Shown: positions 50,838-59,600 of the stretch, in pieces
Position numbering within the stretch: position 1 is the stretch's first letter
Layout: each line of letters starts with the position of its first letter
Origin: Phaeobacter sp. HF9A
GTDB taxonomy: Bacteria > Pseudomonadota > Alphaproteobacteria > Rhodobacterales > Rhodobacteraceae
Reading direction: 5' to 3'
Assembly (NCBI RefSeq): GCF_011806385.1
Contig: NZ_JAATOX010000005.1
Coordinates: 1-64,000, forward strand
DNA: 64,000 nucleotides
Program-made: the position numbers and the translations under genes
The notes under the pieces: model-generated
Told to the model about the DNA's origin: nothing
The model's input: only the letters and a program-made list of their open reading frames with translations
Database searches by the model: none

Positions 50838-51370
50838 GTCACATCGCTTTCGTCAGTCTGATGGTTTCGGTAGAGTCCGGGCCGGAGCCCCAGGATCAGC
50901 GCGACGATGGCAAGCGTGGCAAAAAGCAGCGCCGTGATCGTCTTGAGGATGAAGAACCCCGGCAGGCCACCCAGAGTCGGAGAGCTTTCCAGAACCCGCC
51001 AGGAGGTCTGCACCATCGGCACAGATTTCCACGCCGCCCAGGCCATTGCCGGAAACAAAAGGCCCAGAAGAGCGATGCGGTCTATCCACCGGCGCAGGAC
51101 GGGCGGGAACCGCTGACTCATCACATCGACGCGCACGCTTTCATTGCGCAGCATCACACCGGTCAGCGGCAAGGAAACGATGAAAAAGAAAAGATAGGTC
51201 AGCAGGTCGGTGGCCCATGGCGCGCCGATCGAAAAGACATAGCGCAGGGCGACGACAATGATCTGCGCCATCAGCAGCGATATCACCGCGACCGCCGCCA
51301 GTCCGCGCAGCGTGCCCGCAAAACTGAATCGCGGGCGGGTCCGGGATTGGTGAGACAGGGAGTCGGTCAT
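50834..51370 (-). CDS. TRAP transporter small permease (DctQ family)
   Basis: A 178-residue protein with four predicted membrane helices, between about residues 20 and 165. The loop segment FSIGAPWATDLLTYLFFFIV and the following VMLRNESVRVDVM are DctQ-like. The stop overlaps the dctM start by 4 bp and its start lies 1 bp after the GGT stop, so the whole GntR-GGT-TRAP operon is tightly packed. Confidence 0.83.
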   Translation of the reverse strand: MTDSLSHQSRTRPRFSFAGTLRGLAAVAVISLLMAQIIVVALRYVFSIGAPWATDLLTYLFFFIVSLPLTGVMLRNESVRVDVMSQRFPPVLRRWIDRIALLGLLFPAMAWAAWKSVPMVQTSWRVLESSPTLGGLPGFFILKTITALLFATLAIVALILGLRPGLYRNHQTDESDVT

Positions 51371-51371
51371 C

Positions 51372-52964
51372 CTACACCCCCAGGGCCAGGCCGTCTTTGC
51401 GCGGATCGCTGCCTCCGGTCAAAAGGCCGGTGGCCACATCGCGGCGGATCGCCTGCGCCCCGCCCATACCGACCGGCGGGCGTTGCACCTTGTGTCCCAT
51501 CTCTTCAAGCTTGGCCGCGACACTGTCGTCAAAGCCCAGTTCCAGATCAAGCACACCCGTGGTGATGTCGAGGAAACTGCGCGGCGCGTCGATGGCAGCC
51601 TGGATGTCCATGCCGTAATCGACAAGGTTAGAGACCAAATGACCGTGGCCCGTCGCCTGGTAAGCCCCGCCCATCACGCCAAAGGGCATCGCATAAACGC
51701 CGGGCTGTTCCAGCAGGCCGGGAATAAGCGTATGCAGCGGGCGCTTGCCGCCTTGCAGCTCGTTCACATGGCTCTCTTCCAGCGTAAAACCGGCGCCGCG
51801 GTTCTGAAGCCCGATCCCGAACCGTTCCGACGCAAAGCCGGAGCCAAAGGGCCAGAAGATCGAATAGATCAGCGACACGCATAGCCCGTCGCTATCCACC
51901 ACGGTGATATAGACCGTATCCTTGTGCAAAGCCTCTGTTCGGGGTTGGATCAGGCTGCCGGCCCGTTTCGGGTCGATTTCCGCCGCCAGCGCATCAATCG
52001 CCGCCTCGGACAGCATCCCGTCAAGGGAAAGCCCCTCGCTCCCCGGATCGCCAACAAAGAGATTGCGCGCACCATAGGCCAGGCGCGTGGCCTCGGCCTC
52101 CAGATGGACCCGCTCTGCCCCGTTGGGGTCCAGCGCTCCGATGTCGAACTTTTCCAGCAGCGCGGCGATCAGAAGGGCGGTCGCCCCCTGCCCGTTCGGT
52201 GGCAATTCGACCAGATCATGCCCGCGATAAGTGCGGCGGATCGGTGTCACCGCGTCGGCGCGGGTCTTGGCAAAATCGTCGGCCGTGTGCAGGCCACCGG
52301 CGGCCCGCAGGCTCGACAGAATGTCCTCCATGATCGGGCCCTCGTAGAAGGCGGCGACACCATCCTTGGCAATCAGCCGGAGCGCCTCGGCCTGGCCGGG
52401 TGCAACAAAGATGTCGCCCTCGCGGTAGGGCTTACCGTCCTTCAGGAAATGCTCTCGCCCCGCGCCCTGAAGCCGGTGGCTGAAATGATCCGCGTCGATG
52501 GCGGTCCGGCGGTGCACCGGCACGCCGGTTTCGGCATAGTGGATCGCCGGGGCCAGCACCGTTGCCAAATCCAGCTTGCCCTGTTCCGCGATCAACCGCC
52601 CGAAGGCATCGACGGCTCCGGGAACGGTGACGGAATGCACCGACCCAAGATCAATGGACTGCATCCCCTGCGCACGCAAGTCGGCCGCGTTCAGCGCCGC
52701 CGGCGCACGGCCCGATCCGTTCAGACCACGGCTTTCGCCGGTCTTGGCGTCATGGATCAACGCAAACACATCACCGCCCAGCCCGGTCATCGCAGGCTCG
52801 CAAAAGCCGAGCACGACCGCCCCGGCAACCGCCGCATCGACAGCATTGCCCCCCTGCGCCAGAATGTCGATCGCCGCACGGGCGCCAAAGGGATGCGACG
52901 TGGCGCACATCGCGCCGGTGGCAAACATCTGTGCGCGGCCGGGGCCGAGATATGCATGGCTCAT
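51372..52964 (-). CDS. ggt: Gamma-glutamyltransferase family protein
   Basis: A 530-residue N-terminal nucleophile hydrolase. The autocleavage threonine is likely T350 in LHKDTVYITVVDSDG, dividing large and small subunits; GNAVDAAVA and the GLGGDVF loop are typical of the family. There is no signal peptide, unlike the periplasmic E. coli enzyme, so it acts in the cytoplasm and may serve a catabolic role on gamma-glutamyl compounds or cyclic amides. The DTVYITVVD motif differs from the common TTH-x-SVVD motif. It overlaps the GntR stop by one base and is first structural gene of a TRAP operon. Confidence 0.88.
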   Translation of the reverse strand: MSHAYLGPGRAQMFATGAMCATSHPFGARAAIDILAQGGNAVDAAVAGAVVLGFCEPAMTGLGGDVFALIHDAKTGESRGLNGSGRAPAALNAADLRAQGMQSIDLGSVHSVTVPGAVDAFGRLIAEQGKLDLATVLAPAIHYAETGVPVHRRTAIDADHFSHRLQGAGREHFLKDGKPYREGDIFVAPGQAEALRLIAKDGVAAFYEGPIMEDILSSLRAAGGLHTADDFAKTRADAVTPIRRTYRGHDLVELPPNGQGATALLIAALLEKFDIGALDPNGAERVHLEAEATRLAYGARNLFVGDPGSEGLSLDGMLSEAAIDALAAEIDPKRAGSLIQPRTEALHKDTVYITVVDSDGLCVSLIYSIFWPFGSGFASERFGIGLQNRGAGFTLEESHVNELQGGKRPLHTLIPGLLEQPGVYAMPFGVMGGAYQATGHGHLVSNLVDYGMDIQAAIDAPRSFLDITTGVLDLELGFDDSVAAKLEEMGHKVQRPPVGMGGAQAIRRDVATGLLTGGSDPRKDGLALGV

Positions 52965-53641
52965 CAGGTTCTGCCTTTTTCCTTGGGCGCATCCGGGCGC
53001 GCCGCCGTTTCATCAAAGAATTTCTGGAGCGAGATCAGCGCCTGGGCGATATGTTCGCGCATCAAAGCCGCGGCGCGGTCGCTATCGCCCGCCAGCACGG
53101 CCTCGGCGATGTCGGCGTGCTGACAATGCGGACGCCCCAGATCGGCGTCGTAGCTTTCCATGGTGAACAACGCAGCGCTGTAGGGGGTGATCTTCAACCG
53201 GGTCTCTTCGGCGACGGTCTTGAGCATCCAGTTGCGCGCGCCGTCATGCAGCAAGCCGTGAAACTCGAAATCCATCTCCAGCGCAGCCGCGCGATCCTTG
53301 CGCGCGGTGATGTCCTCGGACGCGGCGATCAGGGCACGCAGGCGCAGACGTTCGGCTTCGTTGAAGCGGACGGCGGCACGGGCAGCACAGAGCGCCTCGA
53401 TCTCTCCCATGGCCTCAAACGCCTCGCTCAACTCGGTGCGGTCAAAGCTGCGCACAACCGCGGACCGCCGAGGCCGGATTTCGACCAGGCCAGAGGCACC
53501 AAGCTGTCGGATCGCCTCGCGGATCGGCGTGCGTGACACGCCAAACCGTTCCGCGAGCGAATGTTCATCAAGGCGATCTCCGGGTTTCAATGTCCCGAGA
53601 AGAACGAGGTCGGCGAGTTTTTGTCGAAGCGTATGCGGCAT
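52964..53641 (-). CDS. GntR family transcriptional regulator (FadR/FCD subfamily)
   Basis: A 225-residue regulator. The winged helix-turn-helix is at residues 8-70 (LDEHSLAERFGVSRTPIREA), and the all-helical FCD domain spans about 80-210 with metal-binding-type residues (EMDFEFHGLLH, HADIAEAVLAGD). FCD members usually repress an operon for a carboxylic acid and release DNA on binding it. It is first in the GGT-TRAP operon and so probably autoregulated through the repeat at 53694-53709. Confidence 0.87.
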   Translation of the reverse strand: MPHTLRQKLADLVLLGTLKPGDRLDEHSLAERFGVSRTPIREAIRQLGASGLVEIRPRRSAVVRSFDRTELSEAFEAMGEIEALCAARAAVRFNEAERLRLRALIAASEDITARKDRAAALEMDFEFHGLLHDGARNWMLKTVAEETRLKITPYSAALFTMESYDADLGRPHCQHADIAEAVLAGDSDRAAALMREHIAQALISLQKFFDETAARPDAPKEKGRT

Positions 53642-53944
53642 GGGGTCTCCTGTTCCCGCTACGCTAGCTTTCGATTCTGCATTCTGTAAAGCAAAATTGC
53701 ATACAATTTCGATTTACGGCATACTAATACTGATATCCGATTGATTTTATGTGTTTATTTATACCGCTGAGGACGAGGCATCTTGACGATGGTAGCGAGG
53801 AGATCCAAGACTGAGCCCCCCCCGCGACATTCAAAGACTGGCAAAAACAGCGCTTCGCCGTTTGCCGCCTTGTCGCGGCACGAGGTCAGTTCCACAAATG
53901 CGCTGGCTGCGAAGTGAGCACCAGATGTGCTTGTCTGGCCTGCG
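53642..53944. other. Promoter region of the GntR operon and spacer to TetR
   Basis: 303 bp between the GntR start and the TetR stop. It contains the operator-like repeat at 53694-53709 in an AT-rich segment (53680-53760). The remaining part shows no gene. Confidence 0.5.
53694..53709. promoter_or_regulatory. Candidate GntR (FCD) operator
   Basis: AAATTG-CATA-CAATTT, a perfect 6-4-6 inverted repeat, 53 bp upstream of the GntR gene. On the minus strand the core reads TTGTATGCAA, close to sites bound by FCD-type GntR proteins. Confidence 0.55.
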
Positions 53945-54538
53945 TCAGGGCTGGCGCGCGGCGGCGCACAGATAGCTTTCGATCGCCAGACTGACCCGCT
54001 CAGCCAGCCCTTGCCGGGGCAGCAGGCCCTCGCCGGCGGCGTTCACCAATCCGCGCCCGATCAGCACCGCGGTGAGAAGGTCGTCCTGCGCCAAGGCTCC
54101 GAAACGCTGCGCCAGCAGGCCCGAGGAGATCGTCGCGATCTCTTCTGCCATCGCTGCCGCTTCGGGGCCAAGCGGAAAGCTGCGTTCGACAAGTTCCAAT
54201 GCCGCCGCCAGCTTTGGCCGTGCAAATTGATGGCGTATGGAGGCGGCAATCATCGCCTGCAAGGCCGCCTCGCCATGCGCCTGAATGGCCCGCAACTCGG
54301 CCAATAGGGCCTCGCGTTCGCGCCGGATGAGACTGACGAGGATGGCATGTTTGTCGGGGAAATACTGATACAGCGTTCCGATGCTGACCCCGGCGCGCTC
54401 GGCGATCCGATTGGTGTTGAGCGCCTCCCTGCCCTGCTCCTCCAGAATACGAGCTGCGGCCTCGACAATGGCCGCGCAGGTCTCGATCGCGCGGCGCTGG
54501 GTCGGTGTTTTTCTGGGCGTCGGCAGCGCGGATGTCAT
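53945..54538 (-). CDS. TetR family transcriptional regulator
   Basis: A 197-residue regulator. The helix-turn-helix lies at about residues 18-65 (NTNRIAERAGVSIGTLYQYF followed by PDKHAIL), and the C-terminal ligand/dimer domain has low similarity to any named group. ATG 54538 (MTSALPTPRKTPTQRR) is preferred over an upstream frame of 33 codons that would run into the divergent gene's promoter. It is divergent from the darcynin-like gene and probably represses it through the palindrome between them. Confidence 0.87.
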   Translation of the reverse strand: MTSALPTPRKTPTQRRAIETCAAIVEAAARILEEQGREALNTNRIAERAGVSIGTLYQYFPDKHAILVSLIRREREALLAELRAIQAHGEAALQAMIAASIRHQFARPKLAAALELVERSFPLGPEAAAMAEEIATISSGLLAQRFGALAQDDLLTAVLIGRGLVNAAGEGLLPRQGLAERVSLAIESYLCAAARQP

Positions 54539-54565
54539 CGGATCAGGATGCGAGTTGAGAAACTG

Positions 54566-54575
54566 AGCAATTGCT
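54566..54575. promoter_or_regulatory. Palindrome between TetR and darcynin-like genes
   Basis: AGCAATTGCT is a perfect 10 bp palindrome in the 85 bp divergent gap. GTCA-CC-TGAC at 54587-54596 is a second small symmetric site. Either could be the TetR operator. Confidence 0.35.
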
Positions 54576-54623
54576 TGAAAATTAGTGTCACCTGACCTCA
54601 TTGCAAGCCGAAAGCCTGATCCC

Positions 54624-54968
54624 ATGACCCAAACCACGGTTTATTCCCACCCGCTCACCCTTTTTATTCTGGTTCGGGCGCTGCCCGCCTGGCTGGCGTT
54701 GTCGCGCGCCGAACGCCAGGACATCGCGGCCAGCGCCTTGCCGCGCGACGACACGCAGGTTCGTCTCTTCGACTGCGAAGCCTTCTCGGCCATGTGCTCG
54801 GATATCTGGATGTTGTCGGCACCCGGCGTCGGGGCGCTGAATACGGCGATGGAGCGTCTGCGCGACACGCCGCTCTTTGCGCAGCCCTATTTCGACTTTG
54901 TTGCGATCCTGCCGGTGATCGAAAATGGCTGGAGAGATTTCGAAGCCGCAGAGGCAGGGCAGGCCTGA
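54624..54968 (+). CDS. Darcynin-like small protein
   Basis: A 114-residue protein resembling the darcynin family (FILVRALPAWLALSRAERQD, then LRDTPLFAQPYFDFVAIL), a ferredoxin-like alpha/beta fold of unknown function. It starts with ATG 54624; the frame is open 13 codons further. Small proteins of this kind occur in aromatic catabolic clusters, and the iac-like operon lies 6 kb away, so it could be a pathway component comparable to the small IacB protein; I could not verify that. Its divergent partner is a TetR regulator. Confidence 0.65.
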   Translation: MTQTTVYSHPLTLFILVRALPAWLALSRAERQDIAASALPRDDTQVRLFDCEAFSAMCSDIWMLSAPGVGALNTAMERLRDTPLFAQPYFDFVAILPVIENGWRDFEAAEAGQA

Positions 54969-54995
54969 CATCGCCAAAGCCCGGCATGCGCCGCC

Positions 54996-56090
54996 TCAGG
55001 ACAGCTTACCAAGCCTCGCGTCCAGGAGGCGTGCCCGATAGGCCCGTGGCGTTTCTCCGGTGACGGATCGAAACGCGCGGGTAAAGCTCGCGGTTTCGCC
55101 ATAGCCGCTGCGCTCTGCGATCTCCAGCACGCTGAGCTTGGTTTCCAGCAAAAGCCGCGTCGCCCGGTCGATGCGGTTGCGCCGGACCAGATCGCGAAAG
55201 GAGCTGCCCTCGGCGCGCAGACGCCGCCCGAGGGTGGACGCGCCAACCCCCAGTTGAGCCGCAACACGCACCAAACTGGGCTCCTGCCCGTCTGCAAGCC
55301 CCGCAAGGGTCTGACGGACCTCCTCGGTAAAGGTCTGGATCGTGTGGTCAGGCCGGTCCAGAAGCTGGATGTAATGCTGCATCAAGGCAACCAGATTGGG
55401 ATCTGCCCCCGGCGCACGGCGATGCACATCCTCGGGGCGGAACCAAATCGCGTTGCGATCCTGATCAAAGAACACCGGGCAGCCCAGCAAGGCCTCTTGC
55501 CGCTCCGGCCGCGCAGGTCCGGGATGTTCGAACCAGACTTCCGCCGGGGCGTAGCCGGGGCCAAGCAGCAGCCGGATCAGGTGATTGACATAGCCGAGCG
55601 AAAACTCGACGTCGTGGCGGCGGGGTGACATATCGTCGTCGGTGATCCTGTAGCGCACATGGGGCGCGGGATCGCTGCGGACCTCAAAGAGGGTTGCGTC
55701 CTGAATTGTGAAGACACTTGACGCCAACGCGCGTACCGCCTGGATCAGATCCGGCGAGGCGACAAAGATATACCCCGCCGGCCCAACCAGTTCCGGGCCC
55801 ATGCCCGAGGACAGCTCCAGGCCAAAACAGTCCCGTCCCAGCCTTTCCGCCACCCGATCAAACAGCCGCAAATAGGCCGCAAAGGGCAAGGTTCCATGAG
55901 GATCGCGCACATCGGCCCGCCGCAGGTTTTCGCTGGCCAGAAGGCTGTGAACTTCCGGGTCCGGCAGCTGCGCAGAGTTCAGGATCGCATTCAGGATCTT
56001 TGCCTGGATGCGCGGAATTCTCTGCCGCTCGGTTGTTTCGGTCCGCATGTGCTCAAAACTATCAATTTTTTGACGAAACAGATCAAGCAT
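54996..56090 (-). CDS. AraC family transcriptional regulator
   Basis: A 364-residue regulator of the same type as the one at 20983-22062. The N-terminal arabinose-binding-like domain spans about 45-235 (LPFAAYLRLFDRVAERLG, then RHDVEFSLGYVNHLIRLLLG). The DNA-binding part lies at about 265-355 (LGVGASTLGRRLRAEGSSFR and IAERSGYGETASFTRAF). ATG 56090; an in-frame ATG at 56048 is possible. It is divergent by 77 bp from the GS-like gene and likely activates the GS-GATase-P450 operon. Confidence 0.87.
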   Translation of the reverse strand: MLDLFRQKIDSFEHMRTETTERQRIPRIQAKILNAILNSAQLPDPEVHSLLASENLRRADVRDPHGTLPFAAYLRLFDRVAERLGRDCFGLELSSGMGPELVGPAGYIFVASPDLIQAVRALASSVFTIQDATLFEVRSDPAPHVRYRITDDDMSPRRHDVEFSLGYVNHLIRLLLGPGYAPAEVWFEHPGPARPERQEALLGCPVFFDQDRNAIWFRPEDVHRRAPGADPNLVALMQHYIQLLDRPDHTIQTFTEEVRQTLAGLADGQEPSLVRVAAQLGVGASTLGRRLRAEGSSFRDLVRRNRIDRATRLLLETKLSVLEIAERSGYGETASFTRAFRSVTGETPRAYRARLLDARLGKLS

Positions 56091-56167
56091 GGCGCAACCT
56101 ATTCCCTACCGTCAAGGGTACGCAACGAGCCCGGACAACCGGGCCGGACACAACAGGGAACTAAATT

Positions 56168-57496
56168 ATGAGTGAAACGCACAGCCGTTTCGCGACCGTC
56201 GCCATTGTTGACACGAACGGATTGCTTCGGGGTCAAAAGGTGCGGGGCGCGGATATACCGGGACTTCTGGAGCACGGACCGGGCATGTCGCCCGTGCAGC
56301 TGGCCCTGGATCCCACCGACGAAATCCTGGACATGCCGGGCATCACCGACGACAGCGCCGATTTCCATGACACCGATCTGGCCGTCGATCCCTCCAGCCT
56401 GCGGCATATCCCGTTCGAGCGCGACGAGGACAATCCGCTCTACCTCGCAGAGTTCACCGGTGCGGCGGCGGAGTTCTGTCCCCGCTCCCTGCTGCGCCGG
56501 GTGCTGGCGCGGGCCCGGGACATGGGGCTGACGCCCAAAGTGGGCATCGAGCTGGAGTTCACCCTGTTTGACGAAACCGCGCGCTCGCTCGCGGCCAAGG
56601 GCTATGACGGGCTTGATACGGCCACCGCGCACCCCAGCCATGACCTGATTATCTATCAGGCCGCACAGGCGGATCTCTATGCCGAGGTTGCCGACATGTG
56701 CGGCCCGCTCGGCATCGGGCTGGGCAAGATGCACGAAGAAATCGGCGGCGGTTTCATGGAGGCCTGCATTGCCGCCACCTCGGCGCTGGAAGCGGCAGAT
56801 CAGGCGGCGCTGTTCAAGAACTTCATCCGGGTGCTGGCGATGCAGCGCGATCAAACCGTCTGTTTCATGCCGCGCTGGAGCGAAACTGCCGACAGCCAGT
56901 CCTCGCATATCCACCTGTCGCTGAGCGGCGCCGATGAAACGCCGCTGTTCTGGGATGCCCGCGCCCCGGCCCGGATGAGCGAGAGCTTTGGTCATTTCAT
57001 CGGCGGGATGCAGCACTATCTGCCGGCGATGATGCTGATTTTCGCCCCCACGGTGAACAGCTGGCGTCGCTTCGCCGAGGGGACATTTGCACCGCCGGCA
57101 TTTTCGTGGGGGGTCGAAAACCGCACCACCGCGTTTCGCGTTGTCGGCCACGGGCCACGGTCGATGCGGGTTGAAAACCGCCTGCCGTGTTCGGATGCGA
57201 ACCCCTATCTGGCGCTGGCGGCGACGCTGGCGGCCGGGTTGGCCGGGATCACCGAACAGATCGCGCCTTCTGATCCGACCAGGGGCAATGGCTACGTCCC
57301 CGGCTCCGCCATCGGCCCCGCGCTGCCCGCCAGCATGGAGGAGGCGATCGCGGCCTTGCGCGGCTCGGGTTTTGCCGCAGAATGGCTTTCGCCCCGTTTT
57401 GTCGAGACTTTCACCGCCACCCGTGACCACCAGCTTCGGCAGTTCGACGGCAAGACGCTGATCGACGAACGCCGTCGCTTCTTTGAACTGGGGTGA
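56168..57496 (+). CDS. Glutamine synthetase family gamma-glutamyl-amine ligase
   Basis: A 442-residue GS-like ligase. The metal-binding E128 and E130 (KVGIELEFTLFD), SSHIHLSLSG and NRLPCSDANPYLALAATLAA are intact. It joins glutamate to an amine using ATP, as in gamma-glutamylanilide synthase (TdnQ/AtdA1) or isopropylamide synthase (IpuC), rather than making glutamine. The class I amidotransferase gene 2 bp downstream and the ring-hydroxylating dioxygenase operon nearby repeat the layout of aniline clusters. AGGGAA precedes ATG 56168. The amine substrate is unknown. Confidence 0.85.
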   Translation: MSETHSRFATVAIVDTNGLLRGQKVRGADIPGLLEHGPGMSPVQLALDPTDEILDMPGITDDSADFHDTDLAVDPSSLRHIPFERDEDNPLYLAEFTGAAAEFCPRSLLRRVLARARDMGLTPKVGIELEFTLFDETARSLAAKGYDGLDTATAHPSHDLIIYQAAQADLYAEVADMCGPLGIGLGKMHEEIGGGFMEACIAATSALEAADQAALFKNFIRVLAMQRDQTVCFMPRWSETADSQSSHIHLSLSGADETPLFWDARAPARMSESFGHFIGGMQHYLPAMMLIFAPTVNSWRRFAEGTFAPPAFSWGVENRTTAFRVVGHGPRSMRVENRLPCSDANPYLALAATLAAGLAGITEQIAPSDPTRGNGYVPGSAIGPALPASMEEAIAALRGSGFAAEWLSPRFVETFTATRDHQLRQFDGKTLIDERRRFFELG

Positions 57497-57498
57497 GC

Positions 57499-58215
57499 AT
57501 GAAAATCGGTATTCTTGAATGCGGCAGCAACCGTCCCGAATGGGCGCAATACGGCCGCTTTGCGGATTGGTTCCCGCCGCTTCTGTCGCAGGCTGGCCTG
57601 GATTTCGAAACCCAGGCCTGGAACGTATCGGAAGGCGAATTCCCCTCCGGCCCGGAGCTCTGCGACGCCTGGCTGCTGACCGGTAGCCCCGCCAGCGCGG
57701 TGGACGATGCGCCCTGGCAACTGGCGCTGAGCGAGTTCCTGCGCCCGGTGATCGGCCAAACGCCGGTGATCGGCATTTGCTATGGTCACCAGCACCTGCA
57801 CCGGATGCTGGGCGGCACCGTCGAGGAATGCCCCGATTGGGGCGTCGGCGTGCAGCACTATGCGCTGAAAGACGCGCCGGACTGGCTGGAGGATCAAGCC
57901 GACGCGGCGGGCTTTGACCTGGTGGCGCTGCATCACGATCAGGTCACACGCCCGGCGCCGGATACACGCGTCTTCGCCGGATCGGCGTTTTGCCCCTATG
58001 GCGTGACCCAAATCGGCCCCTGCACGCTGACCTTTCAACCGCATCCCGAAATGGACCCGGCCTTTGCCGCCGAGGTCTATGATTTTGAACGCCACCGCAT
58101 TGGCGAGTCCGAAACCGACGCGGCCTTGCGGACATTGGACCACCCCCGCGACACCAGCCGCGCCGCGCGCTGGATCATGGGCTTCCTTGCGCATCAATTG
58201 GAGGACAGGACATGA
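57499..58215 (+). CDS. Class I glutamine amidotransferase-like hydrolase
   Basis: A 238-residue GATase domain with the full triad: C94 in GICYGHQHLHRMLGG, H182 and E184 in TFQPHPEM. In aniline clusters the same type (TdnT/AtdA2) hydrolyses the gamma-glutamyl amide, controlling the toxic intermediate. ATG 57499 (MKIGILECGSN) follows GGGGTGAGC; a GTG two codons earlier is possible. It lies 2 bp after the GS-like gene and overlaps the P450 gene by 4 bp, so the three are one unit. Confidence 0.85.
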   Translation: MKIGILECGSNRPEWAQYGRFADWFPPLLSQAGLDFETQAWNVSEGEFPSGPELCDAWLLTGSPASAVDDAPWQLALSEFLRPVIGQTPVIGICYGHQHLHRMLGGTVEECPDWGVGVQHYALKDAPDWLEDQADAAGFDLVALHHDQVTRPAPDTRVFAGSAFCPYGVTQIGPCTLTFQPHPEMDPAFAAEVYDFERHRIGESETDAALRTLDHPRDTSRAARWIMGFLAHQLEDRT

Positions 58216-59474
58216 CCACAACCTTGAATGCCCCCGAAACACGGATCGACCTGTCCGACGCCGGTCTCTGGCAGGACGGCCCGCCGCGCGCCGAATTTGC
58301 CCGCCTCCGGGCCGAGACGCCGGTGGCCTGGAACCCCCGCCACGACGGTCATCGCGGGTTCTGGGCGGTGACGCGCTATGACGACATCGTAGAAGTCTCC
58401 AAGGACACCGAGACGTTTTCCTCCCGCAACGGAGTGATTTCGCTGGACGATTTTGACGACGCACAGAACGACAAACGCCGCACCCTCCTGGAAATGGACC
58501 CGCCGCAACATGGCAAGATGCGGATGCTGACACTGCCCGGGTTTACCCGGCGCGGCGTCGGCGGCCTGGAGGAAGATGTGCGCAGCCGTGTGGCCGCGCT
58601 CCTTGACCAGATCACCGATGCCGGCAGCTTCGAGGCGGTGGAGACGCTGACCAAACAGGTGCCGATCATCACGCTCTGTTCCCTGCTCGGCATCCCGACC
58701 GAGCGCACGGCGGATCTGATCCGTTGGTCGGATATGCTGATCGGCTCGGATGACCCGGATTTCGTCGATCCGATCGTCGAGCAATACTCCGAGCAAGAGC
58801 GCCGCATGATGCCCTTTGGCCACCCCGCCGCGCTTCAGGCCTTTGAGATGGGTCGCGCGCTGGCGGCCGACCGGCGTGCCAATCCGCGCAGCGATGTGAT
58901 CACCATGCTGGTTCAGGCCCAGGTTGATGGCCGCCCGCTGACCGAGGATGAATTTCTCAATTATTTCCTCATGCTGGTCGTTGCAGGCAATGAAACCACG
59001 CGCCACACCATGAGCCACGGGCTGCGCGCGCTGGCGGATCATCCTGCCGAATGGGATCGTTTCCGGGCGGGCGGCATCAAGAGCCAGACCGCCACGGATG
59101 AGATCCTCCGCTGGGCCAGCCCGGTGCATTTCGTGCGTCGCATCGCCACCCGAGAGACCCGGCTGGGCGAGGTCACCATTGCCAAGGGCGACAAGGTGGC
59201 GATGTATTTCACCTCCGGCAACCGGGACGAGGCATATTTCGAGGCGCCGGACCGCTTTGACATCGGACGCGAAAAGAACCCGCATATGGCCTTTGGCAAG
59301 GGGGGGCCGCATTTCTGCCTTGGCAATTATGTCGCCCAGCTTCAGGTGCGGGTGTTGATCGAGGAACTGGCCAAGCGCGTCGCCCGGATCGAAACGACAG
59401 GCCGGGTCGACCTGCTGCGCTCAAACCACATCCACGGCGTCAAAGCGCTCGATCTGGCGTTCCACTCCGCATGA
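58212..59474 (+). CDS. Cytochrome P450
   Basis: A 420-residue soluble bacterial P450. The heme-ligand cysteine is C369 in FGKGGPHFCLGNYV, the I-helix oxygen motif is VAGNETTRH (about 257-265), and the ExxR motif is EILR at 297-300. It hydroxylates or dealkylates an organic substrate with electrons from a ferredoxin. The class resembles CYP107/CYP116-like terpene or aromatic hydroxylases; the subfamily cannot be fixed by eye. No ferredoxin gene is next to it, though the IacF-like reductase nearby has a ferredoxin domain. ATG 58212 overlaps the GATase stop by 4 bp. Confidence 0.9.
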   Translation: MTTTLNAPETRIDLSDAGLWQDGPPRAEFARLRAETPVAWNPRHDGHRGFWAVTRYDDIVEVSKDTETFSSRNGVISLDDFDDAQNDKRRTLLEMDPPQHGKMRMLTLPGFTRRGVGGLEEDVRSRVAALLDQITDAGSFEAVETLTKQVPIITLCSLLGIPTERTADLIRWSDMLIGSDDPDFVDPIVEQYSEQERRMMPFGHPAALQAFEMGRALAADRRANPRSDVITMLVQAQVDGRPLTEDEFLNYFLMLVVAGNETTRHTMSHGLRALADHPAEWDRFRAGGIKSQTATDEILRWASPVHFVRRIATRETRLGEVTIAKGDKVAMYFTSGNRDEAYFEAPDRFDIGREKNPHMAFGKGGPHFCLGNYVAQLQVRVLIEELAKRVARIETTGRVDLLRSNHIHGVKALDLAFHSA

Positions 59475-59483
59475 ATTGCTTGC

Positions 59484-59518
59484 CGGGAGGCTGGCCAGCC
59501 CTCTGCGCTGGCCTCCCG
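59484..59518 (+). terminator. Imperfect hairpin after the P450 gene
   Basis: CGGGAGG (59484-59490) and CCTCCCG (59512-59518) enclose a second stem CCAGC/GCTGG. No T run. It may weaken readthrough into the MFS gene. Confidence 0.4.
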
Positions 59519-59600
59519 CACAGCGCGTGACCAAGCGGGGGCTGATCGGGTCATGCCACTTGGGATTGTATGCGCTGGCGGCAGGGGGGATAGTGGCCGT

